Of a DNA stretch of 39,956 bases, positions 1 to 7,064 are shown one piece after another (position 1 is the first letter of the stretch; every line of letters starts with the position of its first letter). Source of the stretch: JALYUA01 sp038203955 (GTDB lineage Bacteria > Acidobacteriota > Thermoanaerobaculia > UBA5066 > Gp7-AA6). The notes below the pieces were generated by a model, which saw only the letters and a program-made list of their open reading frames with translations, searched no databases and was not told the origin of the DNA. The position numbers and the translations under genes were made by a program. The stretch spans positions 1 to 39,956 of the forward strand of contig JBBRDK010000028.1 of the NCBI GenBank assembly GCA_038203955.1, in the 5' to 3' direction.

Positions 1-744
1 GCCGGAATCCTCCGGCGCCGCGCTCCGCTTCGCCCGCGCGAGGACGGCCTGAAGCATGTCCTGGGTGAGCTTGCCCGTGAAGGTGTTCTGCTGGCTCGGG
101 TGATAACTCGCGAAGAGCCGGTAGCCGCCGATCTCGACTTCCGCCCCGTGCGCGAACCGCGGCTTCGGCCGGGGCAGCGGGCGGCCGGAGCGGGCGAGGG
201 TCCCGAGGCACGCTTCGAAGGCGAGACTGCCGAGCGCCAGCAGGACCCGCGCGCCGGGCGACGCGTCCCGTTCCCGGTCGAGGTATTCACGGCAGAACGC
301 GAATTCTTCCGGCAGCGGGCGATTGTCGGGGGGAGCGCAGCGGACCGCCGCGGTGATGAGCACTCCCGACAGCGCGAGCCCGTCTCCCGCCCGTCGGGAT
401 TCGGGCTGGTTGGCGAGCCCGACGGCGTGGAGCGCCCGGAAGAGGAAGTCTCCGGACGCGTCCCCGGTGAACATGCGCCCGGTTCGGTTTCCCCCGTGCG
501 CCGCGGGCGCCAGCCCGACGAGCAGGATGCGCGGCGAGGGGTCGCCGAAGGCGGGCAGCGGCCGCGCCCAGTACGGCTCGCCGCGAAAACGACGAGGCGG
601 GTTTCGGGCTGCCTCCTCGCGCCAGGCCACGAGCCGCGGGCACCGGACGCAGCGGACGACTTCCGACTCAATGGCGGCGAGAGAATCGCGGCGCGCCCAA
701 GGGCCGCGACCCGTCACTGGCGCGCCGAAAGGCCGCCCCGTCAC
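1..744 (-). CDS. Uracil-DNA glycosylase, family 5 (UDGb), 3' end cut by window edge
   Basis: Removes uracil (and in this family hypoxanthine) from DNA as the first step of base excision repair. 248 codons are visible and the C-terminus runs off the left edge. Four cysteines (C32, C35, C136, C151 counted from the chosen start) fit the [4Fe-4S] cluster of family 4/5 enzymes. The segment around residues 78-98 (GLAPAAHGGNRTGRMF, then TGDASG) matches the UDGb active-site block, and ASYHPSQQNT is the late motif with the catalytic-loop histidine. The start is a GTG whose GTGA overlaps the stop of the upstream small gene, implying translational coupling. A second in-frame GTG lies at 717. The family call is strong and the exact start is uncertain. 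Confidence 0.9.
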   Translation of the reverse strand, partial: MTGRPFGAPVTGRGPWARRDSLAAIESEVVRCVRCPRLVAWREEAARNPPRRFRGEPYWARPLPAFGDPSPRILLVGLAPAAHGGNRTGRMFTGDASGDFLFRALHAVGLANQPESRRAGDGLALSGVLITAAVRCAPPDNRPLPEEFAFCREYLDRERDASPGARVLLALGSLAFEACLGTLARSGRPLPRPKPRFAHGAEVEIGGYRLFASYHPSQQNTFTGKLTQDMLQAVLARAKRSAAPEDSG

Positions 745-923
745 TTCTTCGCGGGCAACCCCTCGGGAACGCCCATCTCCCGCCAGCGTTTCTTGTTCGC
801 CTCCCACTCCTCGAGCGCCCGCTTGCGATTGACGGCGGCGGCCGCGGCGCGGCGATCGTCCTCGCTCGTGTCCGTGTCGGCCGGCGCTGCCGGTGGGGTC
901 TCGGGATCGGCCATGGCGCGCAT
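741..923 (-). CDS. Small charged protein of unknown function upstream of UDGb
   Basis: A 60-codon ORF that I do not recognise. The N-terminal third is rich in Pro, Ala, Thr and Asp. The C-terminal part (KRALEEWEANKKRWREMG) looks like a charged amphipathic helix. There is no signal peptide or membrane segment. An alternative start at ATG 914 would shorten it by three residues, and neither start has a clear ribosome binding site. Its stop overlaps the GTG of the glycosylase gene by four bases, so the two are probably co-translated. The coupling is the main reason to believe it is real. Confidence 0.55.
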   Translation of the reverse strand: MRAMADPETPPAAPADTDTSEDDRRAAAAAVNRKRALEEWEANKKRWREMGVPEGLPAKK

Positions 924-1000
924 TTTAAGGGAAGGGGCGATGGACAGGGTTCAGCGTTGAGCGTTCAAGACAAAGAGGGTCTCCCTCGCCGCTATCCGAC

Positions 1001-1069
1001 TCACCCTCGACCCTCGACCCTTAACCCTCAACTCTCAGCCCTCAACTCTCAACTCTAAACTCTCAACTC
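1001..1069. repeat. Heptanucleotide repeat array A
   Basis: Ten consecutive units of six or seven bases with period 7: TCACCC, TCGACCC twice, TTAACCC, TCAACTC, TCAGCCC, TCAACTC twice, TAAACTC, TCAACTC. A few further units (TTCAGCG, TTGAGCG, TTCAAGA) lie at 950-970. The array fills the gap just downstream of the first PKD gene, whose stop codon (TCA on this strand, 1074-1076) falls at the end of the next heptad. Confidence 0.85.
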
Positions 1070-1073
1070 CCCC

Positions 1074-2123
1074 TCACTGCACGATCAGCGTCCCCAGCAT
1101 GAACGTGTGCTGCTGCGGGTCTCCTCCGCAATCGTTGTTGGTGCAGGAGAAGGGGTGCCCTCCGCGATGAAACGATTGCGGCGTGAAAACCTCGGTCGTG
1201 TAGTCGCGGCCGGGCGAGATGGTGTTGCCGGGGCTGGCGGAAATGCCGATGTCCGAGATCCCCGAGAATCCGTGGTTCGGCAGCGTCGTGCCGGCCGGGT
1301 CCACGTTGTGAAACCGCAGGCGGTAGGCGGTGCCGACGTTGAGGACCAGCGGCGCCGCGAAAGGACCTCCCGGCGAGAACTCCCAGGCCTTCGTGTTGAT
1401 CGTGATGATCTGCACGCCCGCGGGCGGGGTCGGCGTCGCCGTCGGACCGGGCGTCGGCGTGAAACCGGACGTGTCGAACTGCCCGGACGGATGCGCGGGA
1501 TCCTGGACGTAGGTCTTGACGATTCCGGTCGCGTTTTCCTTCACCGTCAACGAAAAGTCGAGATCCGTCATCGTGCCGTAGAAAACCCAGTAGCCCTGGC
1601 CCATCCCGGAGGCGTCGACTATCTTGACGATCAGCTCGGGGTTTCCGGAGTTGCCCGAGAGTGCCGGCAGGCTGAAATACCCGTAGACGTCGTTCTGCCC
1701 GATGACGACGCCGGACCCGGTCGCGCCCGTTCGCTGGTCGCGCGCCGTCAGCGTGATGTCGAAGCTGTGCGCCGCGTTCAATCGGAGGACCCCGGCGGGA
1801 GTCACCGTGATAGGCAGCGTCGCGCTCGCCGAGCCCGAGGCGCTCGAGGCGGTCAGCCGGACGTTGAACGCCCCCGCGGTCGCGAAGGCGTGCGCCGGGT
1901 TGCGCTCGACGGACGTGGCGCCGTCGCCGAAGTCCCAGCTCCAGGCAGTCGGATTCCCGGAGGAGGCGTCCGTGAACAGAACGAGCGAACCGGCGGCGGG
2001 GCTCGACGTGGACGCCGTGAAGGCCGCCCCCGGCGCGGCCGCGGACAGCCCGAGAACCGCGCCGAGCGCCAGCAGACCCAGCGCGACGGCGGCCCCCCCC
2101 AGATCAAGCCGCACGCGTCGCAT
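1074..2123 (-). CDS. Secreted PKD / unnamed domain / CuA-like cupredoxin protein, copy 1
   Basis: 349 residues. An N-terminal hydrophobic segment (about residues 10-32) is a signal peptide or anchor. A PKD domain follows (about 34-108, with WSWDFGDG). A conserved domain of about 110 residues (112-225: GQNDVYGYFSLP, WVFYGTMTDLDFSLTVKENATG) comes next, then a Thr/Pro linker and a C-terminal cupredoxin-like domain. The putative copper ligands are a His in NHGFSG, C327, C332, H339 and M342. The order Cys-Cys-His-Met recalls the CuA site of cytochrome oxidase subunit II, but here the second Cys to His spacing is 6 rather than 3, so this copy may bind metal differently. Start is ATG. A 17-bp stretch upstream (CCCGGTCGTCCAACTCG) is shared with copy 2. 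Function is inferred only: an exported copper or electron-transfer protein. Confidence 0.8.
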   Translation of the reverse strand: MRRVRLDLGGAAVALGLLALGAVLGLSAAAPGAAFTASTSSPAAGSLVLFTDASSGNPTAWSWDFGDGATSVERNPAHAFATAGAFNVRLTASSASGSASATLPITVTPAGVLRLNAAHSFDITLTARDQRTGATGSGVVIGQNDVYGYFSLPALSGNSGNPELIVKIVDASGMGQGYWVFYGTMTDLDFSLTVKENATGIVKTYVQDPAHPSGQFDTSGFTPTPGPTATPTPPAGVQIITINTKAWEFSPGGPFAAPLVLNVGTAYRLRFHNVDPAGTTLPNHGFSGISDIGISASPGNTISPGRDYTTEVFTPQSFHRGGHPFSCTNNDCGGDPQQHTFMLGTLIVQ

Positions 2124-2198
2124 GCGAGTTGGACGACCGGGCAGGCCCCTCAGTTGACGCAGCGTTCGGCGTTGAGCCTTAGCCTCCCCCGCGTCGCC

Positions 2199-2274
2199 CA
2201 GCGCCTCCCGGCCCAGCGCCCAGCGCCTGAAACTCAGATTCGAGAACCGAGAACTGAGAACTGAGAACTGAAAA
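2199..2274. repeat. Heptanucleotide repeat array B
   Basis: Lies between PKD copies 1 and 2. It contains CCAGCGC-type units (2199-2227) followed by GAACCGA and three GAACTGA units (2244-2271) in period 7. Confidence 0.75.
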
Positions 2275-2283
2275 CCCTCTCTC

Positions 2284-3330
2284 TCATCTCACCACCTGAA
2301 TGACCCCCGTCATGCCGTCGTGTCCGATTCCGCAGCCCGTGTTGCTGCAGCCGAAGGGGTGGAATCCCACCTGAGCGGCGGTCGGGGTGAAGGTCCGGAC
2401 GACGGCGGCGGCCTGAGGCGGAAGGTTCGTTCCGCTCAGTCCGAGGGTCGGGATCCCGCTGAACGCGTGGTCGTCGTTCCCGCGGGCGTCGATGTCCTTG
2501 ATGTGCAGCTCGTACTTCGTTCCCACCTTCGCGACGAACGTGCTGCCGCCGTTGTCGAAGTTCCACTCGAACTGCCGCGCGGTGAGATTCACGACGGTCG
2601 TGCCGGTGGGACCGGGAGTGGGCCCCGGTGTCGGCGTGGGAGTCGGCTGCGGGTCCCCCGTAGCCGGCACGGGGAGGAACCCGGTGGTGTCGAACTGGCC
2701 GCACGGCTTTCCCAGGTCTTTCGCGTACTTCTTCACGAACCCCGTCGCGTTTTCCTTGACCGAGAGCGTGTACTCGAGGTCCGTCATGCACCCGTAGAAG
2801 ACCCAGTAGTTCTGGCCGATGCCGGTCGCGTCGACCATCTTGACGATGACTTCTGGATTGCCCGCGTTGCCGGAGACGGCGGGAATGCTGAAGTAGCCGT
2901 ACACGTCGTTCTGCCCGATCACTTTTCCAGAGCCGGTGTTGCCGGTCCTCGGGTCGCTCGCCGTCAAGGTTAGGTCGAACGGGTGAGCGGCGTTCAGACG
3001 CAGAACGGTTTCGGGAGTGACGGTGACGGCGAGTATGGAGCTCGCGGGGCCAGACGCGTTGCTCGCGGTCAAGCGCACCGTGAACGCCCCGGGCGTCGCG
3101 TACGCGTGGGTCGGGCTCTGCGCCGCCGACGTGGTCCCGTCGCCGAAGTCCCATGCCCACGACGTCGCGCCTCCCGTCGACGTGTCGGTGAACTGCACCA
3201 CGGAATTGGCCGCCGGGTTGACCGTCGAGACCTGGAAGGACGCCGAGGGCGCCGTTACCGCGACGACGCCGGCGAGGATCGAGAGACCGAAGACGGCGAA
3301 CATCTTGAGAAGGCCTGCAAAGGGGGTCAT
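2284..3330 (-). CDS. Secreted PKD / unnamed domain / CuA-like cupredoxin protein, copy 2
   Basis: 348 residues with the same architecture as its two neighbours: signal peptide (1-27), PKD domain with WAWDFGDG, the conserved GQNDVYGYFS / YWVFYG / VKENATG domain, a TPTPTPGPTPGPTG linker, and a cupredoxin-like C-terminus. The metal-ligand set is complete and closest to CuA: H288 (DDHAFSG), then C328, C333, H337, M340, i.e. Cys-x4-Cys-x3-His-x2-Met, against Cys-x3-Cys-x3-His-x2-Met in cytochrome oxidase subunit II. A periplasmic or surface copper electron carrier is a reasonable inference, not a demonstrated role. ATG start. The leader shares a 17-bp block with copy 1, a trace of the duplication. 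Confidence 0.8.
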   Translation of the reverse strand: MTPFAGLLKMFAVFGLSILAGVVAVTAPSASFQVSTVNPAANSVVQFTDTSTGGATSWAWDFGDGTTSAAQSPTHAYATPGAFTVRLTASNASGPASSILAVTVTPETVLRLNAAHPFDLTLTASDPRTGNTGSGKVIGQNDVYGYFSIPAVSGNAGNPEVIVKMVDATGIGQNYWVFYGCMTDLEYTLSVKENATGFVKKYAKDLGKPCGQFDTTGFLPVPATGDPQPTPTPTPGPTPGPTGTTVVNLTARQFEWNFDNGGSTFVAKVGTKYELHIKDIDARGNDDHAFSGIPTLGLSGTNLPPQAAAVVRTFTPTAAQVGFHPFGCSNTGCGIGHDGMTGVIQVVR

Positions 3331-3414
3331 AACGCCTCGAGTTGGACGACCGGGACGGCGCCAGGGTTCGCGCCGGATCCGGAAATTGAAGAATTGGGAA
3401 CCATGGCCGCCCGG

Positions 3415-4479
3415 TTAGTTCACGTGGAGAACGCCGACCATGCCCGAGTGGCCCGTGCCGCACTCGGGATTCGCGGTGCACGAGAAGGAATACGTTTTTC
3501 CGCGCTCGCTCAGCGGCGCCGTGAAAGTCACCCGGTAAGGCCGCGGCGAACTTCCGCCGCCGTAGGGATCGCCGTCTCCTCCGGGACTGATCTTCGCATT
3601 GCCGGCGATCCCGAGAGCCGGGACGCCGGAGAAGCCGTGCGTCACGTCCAGCGCGTTGAAGACGAGGGTCGTGGGCGCTCCCGCGGTCACCTGGATGGGC
3701 GACGCGGTCCCCGGCTGGAATTGGTACTTCGACACGTCGATTTCGATCGTCTGCGCTGCCGAGCTGCCGGGCGGAGGCGTGGGCGTCGGGGTGGGCAGCG
3801 CCGCGCCCGGAGTCGGCGTCGGCACGAAGCCGGTAGTATCGAACTGGCCGGATGGTTTCGCGTCATCTTTCCTGTAGGGCTTGACGACGCCCGTCGCGTT
3901 CTCCTTGACCAGCAGCGTGAAGTCGAGATCCGTCATCGAACCGTAAAAGACCCAGTAGTTCTGGCCGATGCCGGTCGCGTCGACCATCTTCACGATGATC
4001 TCGGGGTTTCCGGCGTTTCCCGACAGAGACGGGAGGCTGAAGTAGCCGTAGACGTCGTTCTGGCCGATCACCTTGCCCGATCCCGTGCTTCCCGTCCGGG
4101 GGTCCCGCGCGGTGAGCGTCAGATCGAACGAGTGCGCGCCGTTCAGGCGGAGGACGCCCGAATCGGTGACGGTGACCGCGAGCGTCGCGCTGGCGGGCCC
4201 CGAGGCGTTGGACGCGGTCAGCCGCGCGGTGAAGGAGCCGGATGCGGCGTAGACGTGCGAGGGGTTGCGCTCGATGGAGGTTCCGCCATCGCCGAAATCC
4301 CAGGCCCACGAGGTGGGTCCGCCGGTGGACGTTTCGGTGAACTGGACGGGCGACCCGGCGGCGGGGTTCCCCGTCGAGGCGGAGAACGACGCGCCCGGGG
4401 CGGACGTCGCGAAGATCCCGCCGACGGAGGCGAGGACCGAAATCGTGATGGCGGCGAAGAGACTGGCCGTGAAATTCAT
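3415..4479 (-). CDS. Secreted PKD / unnamed domain / CuA-like cupredoxin protein, copy 3
   Basis: 354 residues from ATG 4479. A TTG at 4512 would add eleven residues in front of an otherwise complete signal peptide (MNFTASLFAAITISVLASVGG), so I prefer the ATG. It has the same three-part layout as the other copies. The copper-site motif is C334, C340, H344, M347 (Cys-x5-Cys-x3-His-x2-Met), with a His in DVTHGFSG. The loop between the two cysteines differs by one residue between copies 2 and 3, while the middle domain is almost unchanged. It is divergent from tyrS. Confidence 0.8.
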   Translation of the reverse strand: MNFTASLFAAITISVLASVGGIFATSAPGASFSASTGNPAAGSPVQFTETSTGGPTSWAWDFGDGGTSIERNPSHVYAASGSFTARLTASNASGPASATLAVTVTDSGVLRLNGAHSFDLTLTARDPRTGSTGSGKVIGQNDVYGYFSLPSLSGNAGNPEIIVKMVDATGIGQNYWVFYGSMTDLDFTLLVKENATGVVKPYRKDDAKPSGQFDTTGFVPTPTPGAALPTPTPTPPPGSSAAQTIEIDVSKYQFQPGTASPIQVTAGAPTTLVFNALDVTHGFSGVPALGIAGNAKISPGGDGDPYGGGSSPRPYRVTFTAPLSERGKTYSFSCTANPECGTGHSGMVGVLHVN

Positions 4480-4537
4480 AGACCGGCAGGATAGAGGCGA
4501 GATGCGCTGCAAGCCGTGAATTTAGGAGGCCCTTAAA

Positions 4538-4607
4538 TCGACCCTCGACGCCGGACGCTCAACGCTTAACCAACTCTTAACCCTCAACTCTCAACTCTCA
4601 CCCCTCC
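4538..4607. repeat. Heptanucleotide repeat array C
   Basis: TCGACCC, TCGACGC, CGGACGC, TCAACGC, TTAACCA, then TCAACTC units in rough period 7. It fills the divergent gap between PKD copy 3 and tyrS and runs almost into the putative tyrS -10 box. Confidence 0.8.
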
Positions 4608-4608
4608 G

Positions 4609-4614
4609 TATAAT
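4609..4614 (+). promoter_or_regulatory. Putative -10 box of tyrS
   Basis: A perfect TATAAT lies 11 bases before the GTG start of tyrS, which would make the transcript almost leaderless. No convincing -35 is visible, because the upstream DNA is heptad repeat. Seen in sequence; promoter function is inferred. Confidence 0.35.
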
Positions 4615-4625
4615 CCCGCCCCACC

Positions 4626-5858
4626 GTGACTACCCTCGATTCGGGCCTGGAGCTGATCCGGCGAGGGGCCGTCGACCTGATCGACGAAAAGGACCTCGCG
4701 CGGAAGCTTTCCCGCGGTCCCCTGACGGTCAAGGTCGGGTTCGATCCGTCCGCTCCCGACATCCACCTCGGCCACACGGTCGTTCTGCGGAAGATGCGTC
4801 ATTTTCAGCAGCTCGGGCACAAAGTCGTCTTCGTCATCGGCGACTTCACGGCCATGATCGGCGATCCCTCCGGAAAGAAGACGACGCGCCCGCAGCTCAC
4901 CCGGGACGAGGTCGAGGAAAACGCCGCGACCTACACGAGCCAGGCGTTCAAGATCCTGGACGCCGCCGCGACGTCCGTGGAGTTCAACAGCCGCTGGCTT
5001 TCGGCGCTCGGCGCGGAGGGGCTCGTCCGTCTCTGCTCCCGGATCACCGTGGCGAGGATCCTCGAGCGCGATGATTTCCAGAAGCGGTGGAAAAGCCAGC
5101 AGCCGATCGCGCTGCACGAGCTCCTCTACCCTCTCGCCCAGGGCTACGACTCCGTCGCGCTGAACGCGGACGTGGAGCTCGGAGGCACCGATCAGCTGTT
5201 CAACCTGCTGGTCGGCCGCGACCTGATGCGCGAGGAGAAGCTCGAGCCCCAGGTCGTGTTGACGCTGCCTCTGCTCGTCGGCCTCGACGGGACGGAGAAG
5301 ATGTCCAAGTCTCTCGGCAACGCGATCGGGGTGCAGGAGCCGCCCGCCGAGATCTTCGGGAAGCTCATGTCGATCGCGGACGACTTGATGTGGAGCTACT
5401 GGGAGCTCTTGACGGACGTGCCGTCCGCGGAGATCGCCTCGATGCGCGCGGGGGTGCAGTCCGGCGGCTTGAACCCACGCGACGTGAAGGGCGCTCTCGC
5501 GCGCCACATCACCGCGCAGTTCCACGGAGCCGAGGCGGCAGCCGGGGCCGAGGCCGACTTTCGCCGCGCGTTCTCGAAGGGCGAGCTTCCCGAGACGATC
5601 GAGCAGGCGGCTGTTTCCGCCGAAGCCCGGGAGTGGGGAGCGGCGAAGGTACTCGTCGAGGTTCGCCTCGCGGAGTCGATGAGGGAGGCGCGTCGCAAGA
5701 TCGCGGAGGGCGCGCTCTCGCTCTACGGCCGCGGCGGCGGCGCCGGCGGAAGCGAGGTCGTTCGAGATCCGAACGCGAAGATCCTTTCGGACCTGACCGG
5801 CGAGAGCCGCGTTCTGCGACTCGGCCGGAGATTTCTCGAGGTGCGGCTCGAGACGTAA
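4626..5858 (+). CDS. tyrS: Tyrosyl-tRNA synthetase
   Basis: Charges tRNA-Tyr with tyrosine in the cytoplasm. 410 residues, normal length. Class I signatures are present: HLGH at 47-50 (the HIGH motif, within GFDPSAPDIHLGH) and KMSKS at 225-229. The C-terminal 70 or so residues form an S4-like RNA-binding domain. GFDPSAPDIHLGH places it with the TyrZ-like subgroup. The start is GTG, with no obvious Shine-Dalgarno and a possible -10 box just upstream. It is the only plus-strand gene in the first 10 kb. Confidence 0.97.
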   Translation: MTTLDSGLELIRRGAVDLIDEKDLARKLSRGPLTVKVGFDPSAPDIHLGHTVVLRKMRHFQQLGHKVVFVIGDFTAMIGDPSGKKTTRPQLTRDEVEENAATYTSQAFKILDAAATSVEFNSRWLSALGAEGLVRLCSRITVARILERDDFQKRWKSQQPIALHELLYPLAQGYDSVALNADVELGGTDQLFNLLVGRDLMREEKLEPQVVLTLPLLVGLDGTEKMSKSLGNAIGVQEPPAEIFGKLMSIADDLMWSYWELLTDVPSAEIASMRAGVQSGGLNPRDVKGALARHITAQFHGAEAAAGAEADFRRAFSKGELPETIEQAAVSAEAREWGAAKVLVEVRLAESMREARRKIAEGALSLYGRGGGAGGSEVVRDPNAKILSDLTGESRVLRLGRRFLEVRLET

Positions 5859-5891
5859 GGGAAAGGCTTCTCGTCTCGCCAAGAAGTCGGC

Positions 5892-5926
5892 TCGACGCTC
5901 AACGCTCGACGCTCAACGCTCAACGG
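5892..5926. repeat. Heptanucleotide repeat array D
   Basis: Five perfect-period units: TCGACGC, TCAACGC, TCGACGC, TCAACGC, TCAACGG. It sits between the convergent tyrS and the 4-TM membrane gene and contains the stop codon of the latter (5920-5922). Confidence 0.9.
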
Positions 5927-6492
5927 TCTTCCATCCCCTCCGGCCCGCGACGCGCGCCCGGACGCCCGTGGGTCCCGCGCGCGCGCGTGCGGACGCGCGT
6001 CTCCGTCGGCGCAGCGCTCTTTCCCGCCTTCAGGAACAGCAGAAGGCCGACGAGAAGGAAGGCGAGCATTGCCTGAAGCGTCAGGAACGACAGGAGCTTC
6101 AACCAGGCGAATCGAGGATCGACGAATCGCACGAGCCAGGAGCTTCCCTCTTCGACGAGCGCCGAAAGAAACGACGCCGCGATCATGACGATCTTGGCGC
6201 GCCGGGACCACGGAGCGAAGATCATCAGGTGCGTCAGGAGGAGAAGGACGAGAGCCATCATCGGCAGATGGCCATGCGTGACTTCGAGCATCGCGCCCGC
6301 GGTGCGCGGAGCGGAAAAGTCCGCCTCGGAGCCTCGGTAGTACCCCGCGATCGACGCCGGAGTCACGCCGAGCCGGGAAACGAACAGAACAGCGTTGGTG
6401 CACCAGAATCCCGCCAGGAGGAGACAGGTCAGTCCGAGAGTCCAGCGCATGAGCTCCTGCGACTGGAATCCGCCGCGCTCCATGTACTTCAT
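5920..6492 (-). CDS. Four-TM membrane protein of the flavin/iron locus
   Basis: 190 residues from ATG 6492, which overlaps the stop of the FMN-binding gene (ATGA). Four hydrophobic helices are visible (LTCLLLAGFWCTNAVLF; HLPMMALVLLLLTHLMIF; AKIVMIAASFLSALV; LKLLSFLTLQAMLAFLLVGLLLFL), followed by a basic, Arg/Gly-rich tail. Helix 2 is framed by histidines (THGH and THL), which could ligate haem; that is speculation. Its place at the end of the apbE / porin / FMN-binding operon suggests it passes electrons from the membrane to the flavoprotein. The stop codon lies inside heptad array D, so the tail may have been reshaped by the repeat. I do not recognise a named family with certainty. Confidence 0.75.
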   Translation of the reverse strand: MKYMERGGFQSQELMRWTLGLTCLLLAGFWCTNAVLFVSRLGVTPASIAGYYRGSEADFSAPRTAGAMLEVTHGHLPMMALVLLLLTHLMIFAPWSRRAKIVMIAASFLSALVEEGSSWLVRFVDPRFAWLKLLSFLTLQAMLAFLLVGLLLFLKAGKSAAPTETRVRTRARGTHGRPGARRGPEGMEDR

Positions 6493-7064
6493 GGCGCCGC
6501 GGCGAGGACGTGGTGAACGGCGAGGACGCGCCGGACCGCGGCGGCGATCGCCCGGGTCGTCAGCGTCGCGCCCGACACGTGCGCGAGACCGCGCCCGACC
6601 GAGAGCTCCTCGTCGAGTGGTTTCCTTGAGAAGAGACGCAGCCACGCCGGGCGCGGAAGATAGTCCTCGGGCTCTCCAAACGCGACCACCTCGACGGCGC
6701 CCGCCGACCCGTCGGGCAGAACCGTGACGAGAAGAGTCTCCGAAGCGGTGCGAACCGGATGGGTGTCGAAGTACGCCGTCCCCAGAGGACCGGAAGCGCT
6801 TCGGCCCGCGTACGCCACGACGAGCGCGGACTCGACGCTGGCGCGGGCCTCGCGGCTCGCCCGGGCCCGCTGCTCGGGCGTCAGATAAAGAGTGCGCCGC
6901 TCGATCGTGGCCGGAGGCGGAAACGCGCGGGCGAGAGCCTGATCGCGCGTTTCATAGACGGGCGCGGCCGCCAGGGGCGCCGCAAAAAGGAAGGCGAACA
7001 GGGATCGCCCGACCGCACGGCAGTCATCCCGCCGCCTCCCGCCTCGCCGGATTTCGTCCGTCAA
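6489..7064 (-). CDS. Exported FMN-binding domain protein
   Basis: 191 residues. An Arg-rich n-region and hydrophobic core (LFAFLFAAPLAAAP) form a signal peptide. The C-terminal FMN_bind domain, as in RnfG and NqrC, ends with HVSGATLTTRAI. Its SGAT threonine is the expected site where ApbE attaches FMN covalently. ApbE is encoded two genes upstream. No ATG is available: the likely start is TTG 7064, overlapping the porin stop as TTGA. It probably acts as a periplasmic one- or two-electron carrier, and the Fur context suggests ferric reduction (inference). Confidence 0.85.
   Translation of the reverse strand: MTDEIRRGGRRRDDCRAVGRSLFAFLFAAPLAAAPVYETRDQALARAFPPPATIERRTLYLTPEQRARASREARASVESALVVAYAGRSASGPLGTAYFDTHPVRTASETLLVTVLPDGSAGAVEVVAFGEPEDYLPRPAWLRLFSRKPLDEELSVGRGLAHVSGATLTTRAIAAAVRRVLAVHHVLAAAP

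Noticed and set aside
100..960. Plus-strand 286-codon ORF at the left end
   Set aside because: It covers the UDGb gene on the opposite strand, whose motifs and cluster cysteines are clear.
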